From contig NZ_JALHLS010000001.1 of the NCBI RefSeq assembly GCF_022844445.1, positions 1-64,000 on the forward strand: a stretch of DNA of 64,000 nucleotides, given 5' to 3'. Both the position numbers and the translations under genes were made by a program. The stretch is from Hyphomonas sp. (GTDB taxonomy: Bacteria; Pseudomonadota; Alphaproteobacteria; Caulobacterales; Hyphomonadaceae). Shown piece after piece: positions 28,314 through 41,574 of the stretch. Under the pieces are notes generated by a model. The model did no database searches. It saw only the letters and a list, made by a program, of their open reading frames with translations, and was not told the DNA's origin. Position 1 is the first letter of the stretch. Every line of letters begins with the position of its first letter.

Positions 28314-29222
28314 ATGAAACGGGTGGCGGTGATCTATGGTGGCTGGTCTTCGGAACGGCCCGTCTCGCTCTCCTCCGGCCGCCAGATGGCCGAAGCCGCG
28401 CGCGAGGCCGGCTACGACGTTGTCGAGATCGACGCGACCCGCGACCTGGCTCGGCAGCTGACCGACGCAAAACCCGAGGTCGTGCTCAACGGCCTGCATG
28501 GTCCCTGGGGCGAAGACGGCTCGGTACAGGGACTGCTCGAAATCATGGGCCTGCCCTATTCCCACTCCGGTGTGCTCGCCTCGGCGCTCGCAATGGACAA
28601 GCTCAAATCCAAGGCCGTCTACAAGCAGGCCGGTCTGGACGTTGCCGCAGACCGCCGTGTCACCCGCGCCGAAGCTGCTGCAGCCCATGCCCTGAAGCCG
28701 CCCTATGTGATCAAGCCCGTCAACGAGGGCTCGAGCTTTGGCGTGCTGATCGTGCGCGAGGGCGCCAATGGCCCGCCGCAGGAACTGACCGGTCCGAACT
28801 GGCGCTACGGCGATTATCTGATGGCGGAGGAATACATTCCCGGCCGCGAACTCACCGTCGCTGTGCTGGGCGATCGCGCGCTTGCCGTCACCGAGATCAC
28901 GACCTTAAGGGACTATTACGATTTCGATGCAAAATACGCGGCTGGTGGATCGCAGCATGTGATCCCTGCGGATCTGCCCGCGCACGTGACCAAGGCAGCG
29001 ATGAATGCATCGCTCAAGGCTCACGTTGCACTTGGATGCCGCGGGGCGACACGCTCGGACTTCCGTTACGACGAAGAGAAGGACCGGCTTGTGATCCTCG
29101 AGACCAACACCCAGCCCGGCATGACGCCCACCTCGCTCGTTCCCGAGCAGGCCGCGCACATGGGCATGAGTTTCGTGGAACTGGTCGCCTGGATGATCGA
29201 GGACGCCTCATGCCAAAGATAG
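28314..29222 (+). CDS. ddl: D-alanine--D-alanine ligase
   Basis: 302 residues, ATP-grasp fold, preceded by AGAAGGAG. Motifs: [15 protein letters not shown] at the N-terminus, [18 protein letters not shown], the ATP loop region [14 protein letters not shown], and the C-terminal [20 protein letters not shown] with metal-binding Glu and Asn. It forms the D-Ala-D-Ala dipeptide of peptidoglycan precursors. It overlaps ftsQ by 13 bp, so it starts the ddl-ftsQ-ftsA-ftsZ unit. Confidence 0.95.
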   Translation: MKRVAVIYGGWSSERPVSLSSGRQMAEAAREAGYDVVEIDATRDLARQLTDAKPEVVLNGLHGPWGEDGSVQGLLEIMGLPYSHSGVLASALAMDKLKSKAVYKQAGLDVAADRRVTRAEAAAAHALKPPYVIKPVNEGSSFGVLIVREGANGPPQELTGPNWRYGDYLMAEEYIPGRELTVAVLGDRALAVTEITTLRDYYDFDAKYAAGGSQHVIPADLPAHVTKAAMNASLKAHVALGCRGATRSDFRYDEEKDRLVILETNTQPGMTPTSLVPEQAAHMGMSFVELVAWMIEDASCQR

Positions 29223-30088
29223 AGCGCAACCAGACAGTTCCTTCCGGCCGCCGCCGGCCCGCTACCATCGTCGATGAGACGACAGGCGAGGAAGTGCGCG
29301 TCTCGTCCGTAATCTTCGGCGTCGTGATGCTGATCGCGATCCTCGTCGCCACCGCTGCCTGGATGGGCGGATCGATGTCACAGATCGGTTCGCGCTTCGG
29401 CGGCTTCATGGACGACACGTCCCGCCTCATCGGCGTGGATGTGAATGACGTCTCCGTACTCGGCCTCGAGGACAATCCTGCTCTCGCCGACGAAGTGCGC
29501 GCCGCTGCGATGATCGAGCCGGGCGAGAACATGTTCCGTGCTGACCCGCACCTGATCAAGAGCCGCGTGGAAGGCACCCACAAGGTGCTGAACGTGCGCG
29601 TCCACCGTCTCTGGCCCGGCCAGATCGTGATCCTTGCCGACGCCGCCGATCCTGTCGCTCTCTGGCATGACGGCCGCCAGTGGCAGGTTGTCGATGGCCT
29701 TGGCCGCCTGCTGCCCGGCGCCCGCGCCGAAGACCATCCGAACCTCCTGCGCCTCGCCGGCCAGGGCGCACCGGAAGCAGCGCCGCAGCTCGCCGCCGCC
29801 CTCGCCTCGGCGCCCGACATCAATGGCCGCGTCGCCGTGGCAACCCGCATCGGCACGCGCAGATGGGACATGCGCTTCATCAACGGTGTCACCGTTCGCC
29901 TGCCGGAAGATCCCGGCCTCGAGCCCGCCATCGAACGCCTCGCAAAACTGCAGGTGCGAACCGCCCTTACCCAGCGCCCGCTGGAAATGATCGACCTGCG
30001 CAGCCGCGGACGCGTCTATCTGCGCCTGGCTGAAGCGCCCGTCGAACCTGAACCCGAGACTGTCCGCGAGGCTGCCGAGAAAACCTGA
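29210..30088 (+). CDS. ftsQ: cell division protein FtsQ
   Basis: 292 residues from the ATG at 29210 ([10 protein letters not shown]). A basic cytoplasmic N-terminus is followed by one membrane helix (about 32-53), then a POTRA-like domain beginning [13 protein letters not shown] (about 80-150) and a FtsQ domain including [20 protein letters not shown]. It is a periplasmic scaffold linking early and late divisome proteins. The gene overlaps ddl upstream and ftsA downstream (TGATG). Confidence 0.93.
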   Translation: MPKIERNQTVPSGRRRPATIVDETTGEEVRVSSVIFGVVMLIAILVATAAWMGGSMSQIGSRFGGFMDDTSRLIGVDVNDVSVLGLEDNPALADEVRAAAMIEPGENMFRADPHLIKSRVEGTHKVLNVRVHRLWPGQIVILADAADPVALWHDGRQWQVVDGLGRLLPGARAEDHPNLLRLAGQGAPEAAPQLAAALASAPDINGRVAVATRIGTRRWDMRFINGVTVRLPEDPGLEPAIERLAKLQVRTALTQRPLEMIDLRSRGRVYLRLAEAPVEPEPETVREAAEKT

Positions 30089-31398
30089 TGTCCGAACTTT
30101 CCGCCAAGCGCCTCGCCCGTCTTAACGGCCGCCCCGGCGGCACGGTCGCCGCGCTGGACATCGGCTGTTCAAAAACCACTTGCCTGATCGGCCGTCCGGA
30201 TGCGGACAATCCGCGCCGCATGACCATTCTCGGCAGCGGGCGCCAGCAGACGCGTGGCTTCGCCGGCGGCAACATCACCGACATGGAAGGGCTGGAGCGA
30301 TCCATCCGCCTCGCCGTGGAAGACGCCGAGCGCGAAGCGGGCGAGCCGATTTCGGAAGTTATCCTCGGCATCACCGGCCCGAAGCTGTCTTCGCGTATGA
30401 TGTCTGCCAGCATCGAGATCGGCGGACGCGTCATCACCGCGAAAGATGTGCGGCGTCTGCACCAGCAAGTGCTGCTGCGCGCTGCGCAGTCCCCTGCCCT
30501 CAGGCAGGAGGATATCCTCTCTGCCTGGCCGGTGGTCTACACCATCGATAAGGCGGCAGGTCGCGTGCGCCAGCCCGTGGGCATGATTGCCGGCGCACTG
30601 ACCGTCAAGATGTCGATTGTCTCGGCCCCGCGCGCCATCGTGAAGAACCTGACGGAGTGCGTATTTCGCGCCCATCTCGGCGTCACGCAACTCGTGCCAT
30701 CCGCCATCGCCAGCGGCGCCGGCACCCTGATCGAGGACGAGATCGAGAACGGCGCCGTCTGCATCGACCTCGGTTCCGGCGTAACAGCCGTCTCAGTCTA
30801 CCTGCATGGATCGCCCGCCTGGCTCGGGCTCGTTCCAGCAGGAGGCGCCCATGTGACCGCCGACATCGCGCAGGGCATCGGCACGACCTTTGCCGCCGCC
30901 GAACGCCTCAAACAGCTTTACGGGACCGCCGACCTTGAAGGCCCCGGCCTCGCCGAGCGCATCGAGGCGCCGCGCCTCGGCGATGACGGACGCCTGCACG
31001 CCTCGCGACTGGAACGCGCCGAAATCGCCCGCATCATCGCGCCGCGTGTCGAAGAAATTTTCGAGATGGCGCTCGACTTGCTCGCCCGCAGCGATGTGAA
31101 ATCGGTGCTGCCCCAGCGTGTCGTGCTCACGGGTGGGGCAAGCCAGCTGCCAGGTGTGCGCGAAGTCGCCAACCGAATTCTCAAGACACCTATCCGTCTT
31201 GGCCGCCCCGTCCTTGCCGAAACTTTAGGCGAGCAACTGGCAACACCAGCTTTTTCAACGGCTTCTGGCCTGCTACTTTATCCCGAGTTGGGGTTCACCG
31301 ACGCCGCGCGGGCTGGCGCGCCGTCATTGGAAGCAGAAGCGGAGGGCGGCTCGGGACGGCTCAGGAGTGTGCTTTACTGGCTGAAGGAAAATTTCTGA
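30088..31398 (+). CDS. ftsA: cell division protein FtsA
   Basis: 436 residues with actin-like motifs: VAALDIGCSKTTCLIG (phosphate 1), EVILGITGPKLSS (1C domain), CIDLGSGVTAVSVY (phosphate 2) and VVLTGGASQLPG (adenosine). The C-terminal GRLRSVLYWLKENF is the amphipathic membrane-targeting helix. It tethers FtsZ filaments to the membrane. It overlaps ftsQ by one base, and 94 bp separate it from ftsZ. Confidence 0.96.
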   Translation: MSELSAKRLARLNGRPGGTVAALDIGCSKTTCLIGRPDADNPRRMTILGSGRQQTRGFAGGNITDMEGLERSIRLAVEDAEREAGEPISEVILGITGPKLSSRMMSASIEIGGRVITAKDVRRLHQQVLLRAAQSPALRQEDILSAWPVVYTIDKAAGRVRQPVGMIAGALTVKMSIVSAPRAIVKNLTECVFRAHLGVTQLVPSAIASGAGTLIEDEIENGAVCIDLGSGVTAVSVYLHGSPAWLGLVPAGGAHVTADIAQGIGTTFAAAERLKQLYGTADLEGPGLAERIEAPRLGDDGRLHASRLERAEIARIIAPRVEEIFEMALDLLARSDVKSVLPQRVVLTGGASQLPGVREVANRILKTPIRLGRPVLAETLGEQLATPAFSTASGLLLYPELGFTDAARAGAPSLEAEAEGGSGRLRSVLYWLKENF

Positions 31399-31414
31399 CG
31401 CCAAGCTCGGCCAC

Positions 31415-31429
31415 TTAAGCGTTTTTTAG
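31415..31429. promoter_or_regulatory. near-consensus CtrA site upstream of ftsZ
   Basis: TTAAGCGTTTTTTAG matches TTAA-N7-TTAA except for the last base. It lies in the 94-bp ftsA-ftsZ gap, 64 bp before the ftsZ start. In Caulobacter CtrA represses ftsZ, so a regulatory role is plausible; one mismatch makes it weaker than the divL site. Confidence 0.35.
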
Positions 31430-31492
31430 CGGCAGGAGCGCATTCTGCCCGCTCCAGCCAACCCGGCCGACGCAGACGCAGATTGAGGCGCA

Positions 31493-32935
31493 ATGACCCA
31501 GGAACTTAAGCCGCGGATCCTCGTGTTTGGTGTTGGCGGGGCTGGCGGCAACGCCATCAACAACATGATTGAGGCGAACCTCCAGGGCGTCGAGTTCATC
31601 GTGGCCAACACCGACGCGCAGGCCTTGTCGCGCTCGCGCGCCGACAGCCGTCTTCAGCTCGGCCTCGGCACCACGTCTGGCCTCGGCGCCGGCGCCCGTC
31701 CCGAGATCGGCGCCAAGGCCGCCGAAGAATCCATCGACGACATCCGCGCTCGTCTCGACGGCGCGCACGTGGTGTTCATCGCGGCCGGAATGGGCGGCGG
31801 CACTGGTACCGGCGCCGCGCCGATCATCGCGCGCGCCGCGCAGGAAATGGGCATCCTGACCATCGCTGTGATCACCAAGCCCTTCGGCTTCGAAGGCGCA
31901 CACCGTATGCGCCTCGCTGAAGAAGGCCTCGCGAAAATCCGCGGCCATGTCGACACGATGATCGTCGTGCCGAACCAGAATCTGTTCCGCATCGCCAACG
32001 ACAAGACAACTTTCGCGGACGCCTTCCGGATGGCCGATGACGTGCTCTATTCCGGCGTGCGTGGCATAACCGACCTGATCGTCATGCCAGGCCTGATCAA
32101 CCTCGACTTTGCGGACGTCAGCGCCATCATGCGCGGCATGGGCACCGCCCTGATGGGCATGGGCGAAGCCGCCGGCGAAGCTCGCGCGCTCGAAGCGGCG
32201 CGCCGCGCCATCGACAATCCGCTGCTCGACGACGTGACCATCAAGGGCGCCAAGGGCGTTCTGGTGAACATCACTGGCGGCTATGACATGACGCTGTTCG
32301 AGCTCGACGAAGCGGCCAACGAAATCCGCCGCGAGGTCGACCCCAACGCCAATATCATCCTCGGCTCCGCGTTCGATGCGAGCCTTGAGGGCCGCATCCG
32401 CGTGTCCGTAGTGGCCGCCGGCCTCGATGCCGCCTCGCGCCGCCTGCCCATCGCCCAGCCGATTTCGCCGCGCGTTCTGGCAACGGCCACCACCGCCCCG
32501 ATTCTTCCAGCCGAAGAGGCAGCGATCGAACCGGATAGCGCCGAAGACGAGATGATCGGCGCCGAAGATATCGAATTGACGGGCGCCGCACCGGACTATG
32601 GCGCCGATATCAGCGACCGGCCGAAGATCGTGACGCCGCCGCGCGTACCCGCCACGCCTGCGGCGCCGCCGGCCGGCATCTTCTCGGAGCGCACCGATGC
32701 GCCTGCTCCCGACCGGCCAACCCGCGAAGGCGCTCCGGCCGCTTCCGGCTTTGCGAACCTGTTCGGCTGGCGCCGTCCGGCGCCCCAGGGACAGAACGAT
32801 TCCGAACCGGGTCAGCGCGGCGCCCCCGCGGCCTCGCCGATCATCTCTGCCGCGGACGATCACCCGGAGCCGGCCCCCTTCGATGACGCCGATCTGGAGA
32901 TCCCCGCCTTCCTGCGCCGCTCTGCCAATCATTAG
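31493..32935 (+). CDS. ftsZ: cell division protein FtsZ
   Basis: 480 residues. The tubulin-like GTPase signature [10 protein letters not shown] lies in [13 protein letters not shown] (about 98-110), after [14 protein letters not shown] (15-28); the T7 loop NLDFADV is present. A proline- and alanine-rich linker of about 130 residues ends in the conserved C-terminal peptide [13 protein letters not shown] that binds FtsA and other partners. The long linker is typical of alphaproteobacteria. Confidence 0.97.
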   Translation: MTQELKPRILVFGVGGAGGNAINNMIEANLQGVEFIVANTDAQALSRSRADSRLQLGLGTTSGLGAGARPEIGAKAAEESIDDIRARLDGAHVVFIAAGMGGGTGTGAAPIIARAAQEMGILTIAVITKPFGFEGAHRMRLAEEGLAKIRGHVDTMIVVPNQNLFRIANDKTTFADAFRMADDVLYSGVRGITDLIVMPGLINLDFADVSAIMRGMGTALMGMGEAAGEARALEAARRAIDNPLLDDVTIKGAKGVLVNITGGYDMTLFELDEAANEIRREVDPNANIILGSAFDASLEGRIRVSVVAAGLDAASRRLPIAQPISPRVLATATTAPILPAEEAAIEPDSAEDEMIGAEDIELTGAAPDYGADISDRPKIVTPPRVPATPAAPPAGIFSERTDAPAPDRPTREGAPAASGFANLFGWRRPAPQGQNDSEPGQRGAPAASPIISAADDHPEPAPFDDADLEIPAFLRRSANH

Positions 32936-33120
32936 AGGCCCGGTGTGGCCTTCCGGCGACACATTTCAGCCAGGTTAATTTCCTTCTGATTCAAAAGGTT
33001 GGACTGTTTCCAGGCCGCGAGCTGTAATACAGCGAAATATCGCGTGTTTTGAGTGCCGGGCCGCGCCGGGCCATCTAGTCTGCTATGTATATGTGTAGCG
33101 GGCTGAAGGCCGACAGAGAC

Positions 33121-34032
33121 ATGGCAGTTGAGCGGCAAACCACGATTTCGCGCAAGGTGAGCTGCGCAGGGATTGGCGTGCACTCCGGTGCGCGCGCCCG
33201 GCTGACCCTAAATCCCGCCCTCGCCAATTCTGGCATCCGCTTCGTGCGCGTCGATGCCGCCCCGGGCACGGGCGAAATTTCTGCCCATGCCGAATCCGTC
33301 TCCGACACCCAACTCGGCACCACACTCTCGAACGAGCATGGCGTCTCGGTGGCTGTGGTCGAGCACCTGCTGGCTGCTGTGGCAGGTCTCGGCATCGACA
33401 ACCTGCGGATTGAGATCGATGGCCCCGAAGTGCCGATCATGGACGGCTCGTCCTCAGTCTTCTACGAATTGCTCCTGCAGGCCGGCCAGCGCACGCTGGG
33501 CGCCGCCCGCCGCCGCATCCGCATCCTCGAGAAGGTCGAAATGCGCGAGGGCCCGAAGCGCGCAACCCTCTCCCCGTCGCACAATGACGTGCTGACGCTT
33601 CGTGCTCGCATCGAGTATGACGACCAGCATATCGGCGTGCAGCAGATGGCGATGCGCCTCGCCCCTGGCATGTTCGCCCGCGATCTCGCCTTTGCGCGCA
33701 CCTACGGCTTTGCCCGCGATGTCGAGATGCTTCGCGCGATGGGCCTTGCCCGCGGCGGCTCGCTCGAGAACGCGGTCGTCATCGGCGAAGATGGCGTGAT
33801 GAACCCCGAAGGCCTTCGCATCGAGGACGAGTTCGTCCGCCACAAGATGCTGGATGCCGTCGGCGACCTGATGCTCGCCGGCGCTCCGATTGCGGGAGAC
33901 TATGACGCCGTGCAACCAGGCCATGCACTGAACAACAAGCTGGTCCGCAAGCTCCTTGCCACGCCTTCTGCCTGGTGCTGGGAAGAAGCCGGGGTGCACG
34001 CTGCAACCGAAGTGGTTCGCGCAGCGGTCTGA
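33121..34032 (+). CDS. lpxC: UDP-3-O-acyl-N-acetylglucosamine deacetylase
   Basis: 303 residues from the ATG at 33121 (MAVERQTTISRKVSC), chosen because the family begins with a Q-T-T-(I/L)-like segment; an earlier ATG adds MYMCSGLKADRD. The zinc and active-site motifs are VVEHLLAAVAG, EVPIMDGSS, and DEFVRHKMLDAVGDL. It catalyses the committed step of lipid A synthesis, so the organism makes LPS. It lies 185 bp after ftsZ, the conserved ftsZ-lpxC order, with a spacer that carries its own leader. Confidence 0.95.
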   Translation: MAVERQTTISRKVSCAGIGVHSGARARLTLNPALANSGIRFVRVDAAPGTGEISAHAESVSDTQLGTTLSNEHGVSVAVVEHLLAAVAGLGIDNLRIEIDGPEVPIMDGSSSVFYELLLQAGQRTLGAARRRIRILEKVEMREGPKRATLSPSHNDVLTLRARIEYDDQHIGVQQMAMRLAPGMFARDLAFARTYGFARDVEMLRAMGLARGGSLENAVVIGEDGVMNPEGLRIEDEFVRHKMLDAVGDLMLAGAPIAGDYDAVQPGHALNNKLVRKLLATPSAWCWEEAGVHAATEVVRAAV

Positions 34033-34058
34033 AACTGCTGCAGGGCCCGGGCGCTGCC

Positions 34059-34493
34059 CTAACCCATCAAGCCGCGTTGATCGCCGTTAGCTGCCGGCTC
34101 GGCCGGGGTCAGTGCGTCCGCATCCTCATCGCTCCGCCCGGCCAATGACCGGACCAGTGCCATCAGGTGGGTGCGAATGCGTTCGTCCTCGATGCGGGAA
34201 AAGTTTCGGACGAGATCGATCACCGCGCGGGACGACCCGGCAGCCGATTCGACTTTTTCGGTGGCGCCAAAAAACCAGCCCGGCTGGACTTCCATCACTT
34301 CGGCAATCTGGGCGAGGCGCCCGGCGCTGACGCGGTTGGCCCCCGTCTCGTATTTCTGGATCTGCTGGTAGGAGATGCCGAGCGCATCTGCGAGCTGGTC
34401 CTGGGTCAGGCCCAGAAGGATGCGGCGGCGGCGCATCCGCTCACCGACCTGGCGGTCAACCGTGTTGGCGTCACTCAATTTCCGGTTCGTCAT
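34059..34493 (-). CDS. XRE-family transcriptional regulator
   Basis: 144 residues with an N-terminal helix-turn-helix (about 20-75): RRRILLGLTQDQLADALG, then SYQQIQKYETGANRVSAGRL, the XRE/Cro pattern. The remaining half is an acidic, mostly helical tail (IEDERIRTHLMALVRSLAG) typical of alphaproteobacterial HTH_3 regulators. Target unknown. It is divergent from bamD across 262 bp and convergent with lpxC, 26 bp apart. Confidence 0.87.
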   Translation of the reverse strand: MTNRKLSDANTVDRQVGERMRRRRILLGLTQDQLADALGISYQQIQKYETGANRVSAGRLAQIAEVMEVQPGWFFGATEKVESAAGSSRAVIDLVRNFSRIEDERIRTHLMALVRSLAGRSDEDADALTPAEPAANGDQRGLMG

Positions 34494-34755
34494 GACTGTA
34501 CCTGATCAACTTGCCTGCAACCCTGAACTTGGCCGTTTCCGGTAGTGGCAGCGCGGGCGGCGCAGCGATCCGGGCCAAAACTGCATTTGTGACACGTAGA
34601 GTGGATGCCCCGCCTGACAAGCCCAATACCTTCCGATTGCCGGGTGTGAGGCTCTCAGGCCAGAAAACCCTGCCATTCGGGCCTTGGAAAGGCGGGTCCA
34701 TTCGGGCTAAGCAAACAGGCGAAACGCTTGATGCTGCAGATACAGGCCGCTGCCC

Positions 34756-35589
34756 ATGTCCCGACTGATGACCCTTCCCTTGGCGATTGCCGTCTGTGCG
34801 CTGGCCCTGGGGGCCTGCCAGTCCAACAAGCGCAATACCGAACTTGCCTATGTCGAGCGCCCAGTGGAGCAGCTCTACAATCAGGGCGCCCGCCAGCTGG
34901 ACGATCGCAAATATGAGGACGCGATCCTCTTCTTCGCTGAAGTCGAGCGCCAGCACCCCTATTCCGAATGGGCGCGCAAATCGATGGTCATGTCGGCCTA
35001 CGCTTCCTACCAGACACGCGATTACACGACCGCCATCTCCGCTGCCGAGCGCTATCTCGCGCTCCACCCCGGCGGCTCGGAAGCCGAATATGCTTATTAC
35101 CTGATTGCCCTCTGCCACTTCGACCAGATCATTGATGTCGGCCGCGACCAGGCGACCACCGAGCGCGCCAGCACGGCGCTCAACGACATCATTCGACGCT
35201 TCCCGCAGAGCGAATATGCCAAGGATGCGCGCATCAAGCTCGACATGGTCAACGACCAGCTTGCTGGCAAGGAAATGACGGTCGGCCGGTGGTACCTGCG
35301 TTCCAACCAGACCCTGTCGGCGGTCAACCGTTTCCGTACGGTCGTCGACACATATCAGACGACCAGCCACACACCCGAGGCGCTGCACCGTCTCGTGGAA
35401 GCCTACCTGACGCTCGGCCTCAAGGATCAGGCGCTCGCGGCCGGTGCCACGCTCGGCTACAATTATCCCGAAACCGAATGGTACCGGTTGAGCTACCGCC
35501 TGCTCAGCAACAAGGGTGTTGATCTCGACACGATTAGCGAGTCGCAGAAGCGCACGCTCCTGCAGCGCCTGATTCCCGGCGGAAAATAA
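34756..35589 (+). CDS. bamD: outer-membrane assembly lipoprotein BamD
   Basis: 277 residues with a lipobox ALGAC at Cys21 after a hydrophobic leader. Five TPR-like helices pairs follow, with signature segments LYNQGARQLDDRKYEDAILFF and VEAYLTLGLKDQALAAGATL. BamD is the essential lipoprotein of the BAM complex that folds outer-membrane proteins, including the TonB receptors here. Alphaproteobacteria usually order lpxC-bamD-recN-ligA on one strand; here the recN-ligA pair is on the opposite strand. Confidence 0.94.
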   Translation: MSRLMTLPLAIAVCALALGACQSNKRNTELAYVERPVEQLYNQGARQLDDRKYEDAILFFAEVERQHPYSEWARKSMVMSAYASYQTRDYTTAISAAERYLALHPGGSEAEYAYYLIALCHFDQIIDVGRDQATTERASTALNDIIRRFPQSEYAKDARIKLDMVNDQLAGKEMTVGRWYLRSNQTLSAVNRFRTVVDTYQTTSHTPEALHRLVEAYLTLGLKDQALAAGATLGYNYPETEWYRLSYRLLSNKGVDLDTISESQKRTLLQRLIPGGK

Positions 35590-35605
35590 TCCTTACCCGG
35601 AAGTC

Positions 35606-39390
<3,785 letters not shown>

Positions 39391-39503
39391 CATGGGTGTG
39401 GAATTATCACAAGAACAAAAGCGGAACAAATGGAATCTTGCTTGCCAGCTGCAATGCGTTCCAGTCTTCTGCCCAAAGGCGAATTGCGGCCGAGGGAGAC
39501 GGG

Positions 39504-40217
39504 GTGGACGCAGCCAGATTCCTGTTCACGGGACTACGCTGGTGCGGCCTCGCACTCCTGGCGGCGCTGGTTTGCGCCTTCTGGTATCTCGGCGCGTCCT
39601 GGCTCGCGGCGGCGCTGCCACTGAAGGGAAAGGTCGCCCACCTGCCGCCGGCCAAGCCCGCCGCCTTCCTCTGTGAAGCCGCCTTTCACACCGACATCGC
39701 CCTGCCGCTCGACGGCGAGGTTATCAACTGGCGCAAGGAATTGCGCGGCCATATCCCGGACTACCTGCCGCGCGACACCTATCTCCTCTTCGGCTGGGGC
39801 GACTCGGTCTTCTTCACGAAAGTTCTGTACCCGGAAGACCTGACCGCTTCGCGCGCCCTCTCTGCCCTCGCAGGCATGAACCAGGTCGCCATGCGCATCG
39901 TGCCGGTCTACGGCTCGGATGTGCGCGAAGTTTGCAAACCCTTACCCGGCGGACAGCAGACGAAAACCGTTCTTATCGACGAGATCCTGAAAAGCCTGAA
40001 GAAAGACGAGGGCGGCGCCTATCGCCCGATCGAGACAAGCGTGCCCGGCGAACTGCTGCTCACTGCCAAGGGCCGCTACAGCCCCTTCAACACCTGCAAC
40101 CAGTGGACCGCAGCCGCGCTCGGCAAGGCGGGCCTGCCCCGCGCCGCCTTCGCGCCATTTGCGTGGAGCGTGACCGAACCGCTGGAGCGCATCAAAGGAA
40201 CCACCCCTGATGGCTGA
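39504..40217 (+). CDS. DUF2459 family protein (TIGR02117-like), GTG start
   Basis: 237 residues from the GTG at 39504, which has GAGGGAGAC about 5 nt upstream; the longer frame from 39381 overlaps recN and lacks such a site. After an N-terminal membrane helix (about 7-30) come FLCEAAFHTDIALPL, the motif YLLFGWGDSVFFTKV and a conserved NTCNQWTAAALGKAGLP with a Cys. I recall this as DUF2459, of unknown function, seen near urease regions in some genomes. It overlaps the fucosidase gene by 8 bp. Confidence 0.8.
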   Translation: MDAARFLFTGLRWCGLALLAALVCAFWYLGASWLAAALPLKGKVAHLPPAKPAAFLCEAAFHTDIALPLDGEVINWRKELRGHIPDYLPRDTYLLFGWGDSVFFTKVLYPEDLTASRALSALAGMNQVAMRIVPVYGSDVREVCKPLPGGQQTKTVLIDEILKSLKKDEGGAYRPIETSVPGELLLTAKGRYSPFNTCNQWTAAALGKAGLPRAAFAPFAWSVTEPLERIKGTTPDG

Positions 40218-41334
40218 CGGAGCAACCCGCCCCTGCCCCGACTGGTATGCAAAGCCCCAGCTTGGTATCTTCATTCACTGGGGCATCTTCACGATCCCCG
40301 CCTGGGCGCCGCGCGGGCGGATGATCCACGAGCTCACCGGTGACGATTTCGACATGAGCGCCGTGCTGACGCCCTATTCGGAGTGGTATGCGAACGCCAT
40401 GCGCGTTGAGGGCAGCGCAACGCGCGACCGCCACAAGCGCCTCTATGGCGACAAGCCATTCACGGATTTCCGGGCAGAGTTCGATGCGGCCGCCGAAGCG
40501 TTCGATGCCGATCAGTGGGCGGACTTCTTCGCCGCCAGCGGCGCCACCTATGTTGTCTTCGTCACCAAACACCATGACGGCTATTGCCTCTGGCCAACGG
40601 ACGTACCCAATCCGCACCGCCCGGGCTGGAACACCGCGCGGGACTTTGTCGGCGAGCTTGGCGAGGCCGTCCGCGCGCGCGGCATGCGCTACGGCCTTTA
40701 TTATTCTGGCGGCCTCGACTGGACCTTCCGCGACACGCCCATCGCCAATATCGGCGACATGTTCGCGTGCGTGCCGACCGAGGATGATTACCGCCAGTAT
40801 GCGATGGCGCAATCGAAGGAACTGATCGACCGCTACAAGCCGTCTGTCTTCTGGAACGACATCTGCTGGCCGAGCGGCGAGGATGTACCTCGCCTCATCG
40901 ACTATTATTACAGCGTCGTGCCGGACGGCGTCGTCAACGACCGGTGGCTCGCCAACGAAGCCTTCTTCAATTCCCTGCGCGACCCCGCCACCCGCGCCGC
41001 ATTCAATACCATGCTGAAGGCGCGCACCACCGGCGGCCAGCAGGAAGAGACACCCGCACCCTATGCCGATTTCCGCTGCGTGGAGTTCGGCCTCGGCGTC
41101 ATCCCGAAGGAAATGAAATGGGAGGCCTGCCGCGGCCTCGGCCTCGGCTTTGGCTACAACCAGGATGAATTGCCGGAAGATTATCTCACACCCGCCCAGC
41201 TGATTGATCTCTACACGGACGTCACCGTCCAGCGGGGCAACCTACTGATCAATGTAGGTCCGATGGCGGACGGCACCATTCCAGAAATCCAGCAGGCCCC
41301 GCTGCGCGCGCTCGGCAAGCGTCTCGGGAAATGA
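40210..41334 (+). CDS. alpha-L-fucosidase, GH29 family, apparently cytoplasmic
   Basis: 374 residues with the GH29 (beta/alpha)8-barrel motifs: GIFIHWGIFTIPAW (fucose pocket His/Trp), VVFVTKHHDGYCLW (120-124 KHHDG), and VFWNDICWP with Asp217 in the position of the catalytic nucleophile. The start at 40210 overlaps the DUF2459 gene. No signal peptide is visible, so the substrate would be imported or internal, and the protein is shorter than secreted GH29 enzymes (no C-terminal beta-sandwich). The acid/base residue is not identifiable by eye. Precise glycan unknown. Confidence 0.88.
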   Translation: MADGATRPCPDWYAKPQLGIFIHWGIFTIPAWAPRGRMIHELTGDDFDMSAVLTPYSEWYANAMRVEGSATRDRHKRLYGDKPFTDFRAEFDAAAEAFDADQWADFFAASGATYVVFVTKHHDGYCLWPTDVPNPHRPGWNTARDFVGELGEAVRARGMRYGLYYSGGLDWTFRDTPIANIGDMFACVPTEDDYRQYAMAQSKELIDRYKPSVFWNDICWPSGEDVPRLIDYYYSVVPDGVVNDRWLANEAFFNSLRDPATRAAFNTMLKARTTGGQQEETPAPYADFRCVEFGLGVIPKEMKWEACRGLGLGFGYNQDELPEDYLTPAQLIDLYTDVTVQRGNLLINVGPMADGTIPEIQQAPLRALGKRLGK

Positions 41335-41564
41335 CCCGGCTGCAGAAATTCCTGCTCGGCCTTCTGCCGCCGGACCGGCGCGCCGAGGCCGAAGCGGAAT
41401 CGCGCCGCTGGAAAGTCGTCTGCGCTGCCTGCGGTCAGGCGACCTCCATCTGGGACATGGGCGGCGTCCGCTATGGCGCCACCGGCCGCTCGCTTACCTG
41501 GGGCCGCTGCAAAGCCTGCGGCAAGCGGGGCAAGCACCGTGTCGAGCGACACGAAACACACTGA
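41331..41564 (+). CDS. small zinc-ribbon-like protein
   Basis: 77 residues, basic, with two CxxC knuckles: VCAACG (29-34) and RCKACGKRGKH (60-70), suggesting one structural zinc. The sequence between (DMGGVRYGATGRSLTWG) is conserved-looking. Function unknown. It begins at ATG 41331 overlapping the fucosidase stop (ATGA) and ends 10 bp before the SDR gene, so it belongs to the same unit. Confidence 0.75.
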   Translation: MTRLQKFLLGLLPPDRRAEAEAESRRWKVVCAACGQATSIWDMGGVRYGATGRSLTWGRCKACGKRGKHRVERHETH

Positions 41565-41574
41565 AAGGCAGGAT

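Noticed and set aside
33085-33120. Upstream ATG giving a longer LpxC
   Set aside because: The added residues have no family match and the normal LpxC start is the ATG at 33121.
34033-34058. Terminator between lpxC and the XRE gene
   Set aside because: Only a weak AGGGC/GCCCT pair and no T-run is seen in the 26-bp gap.
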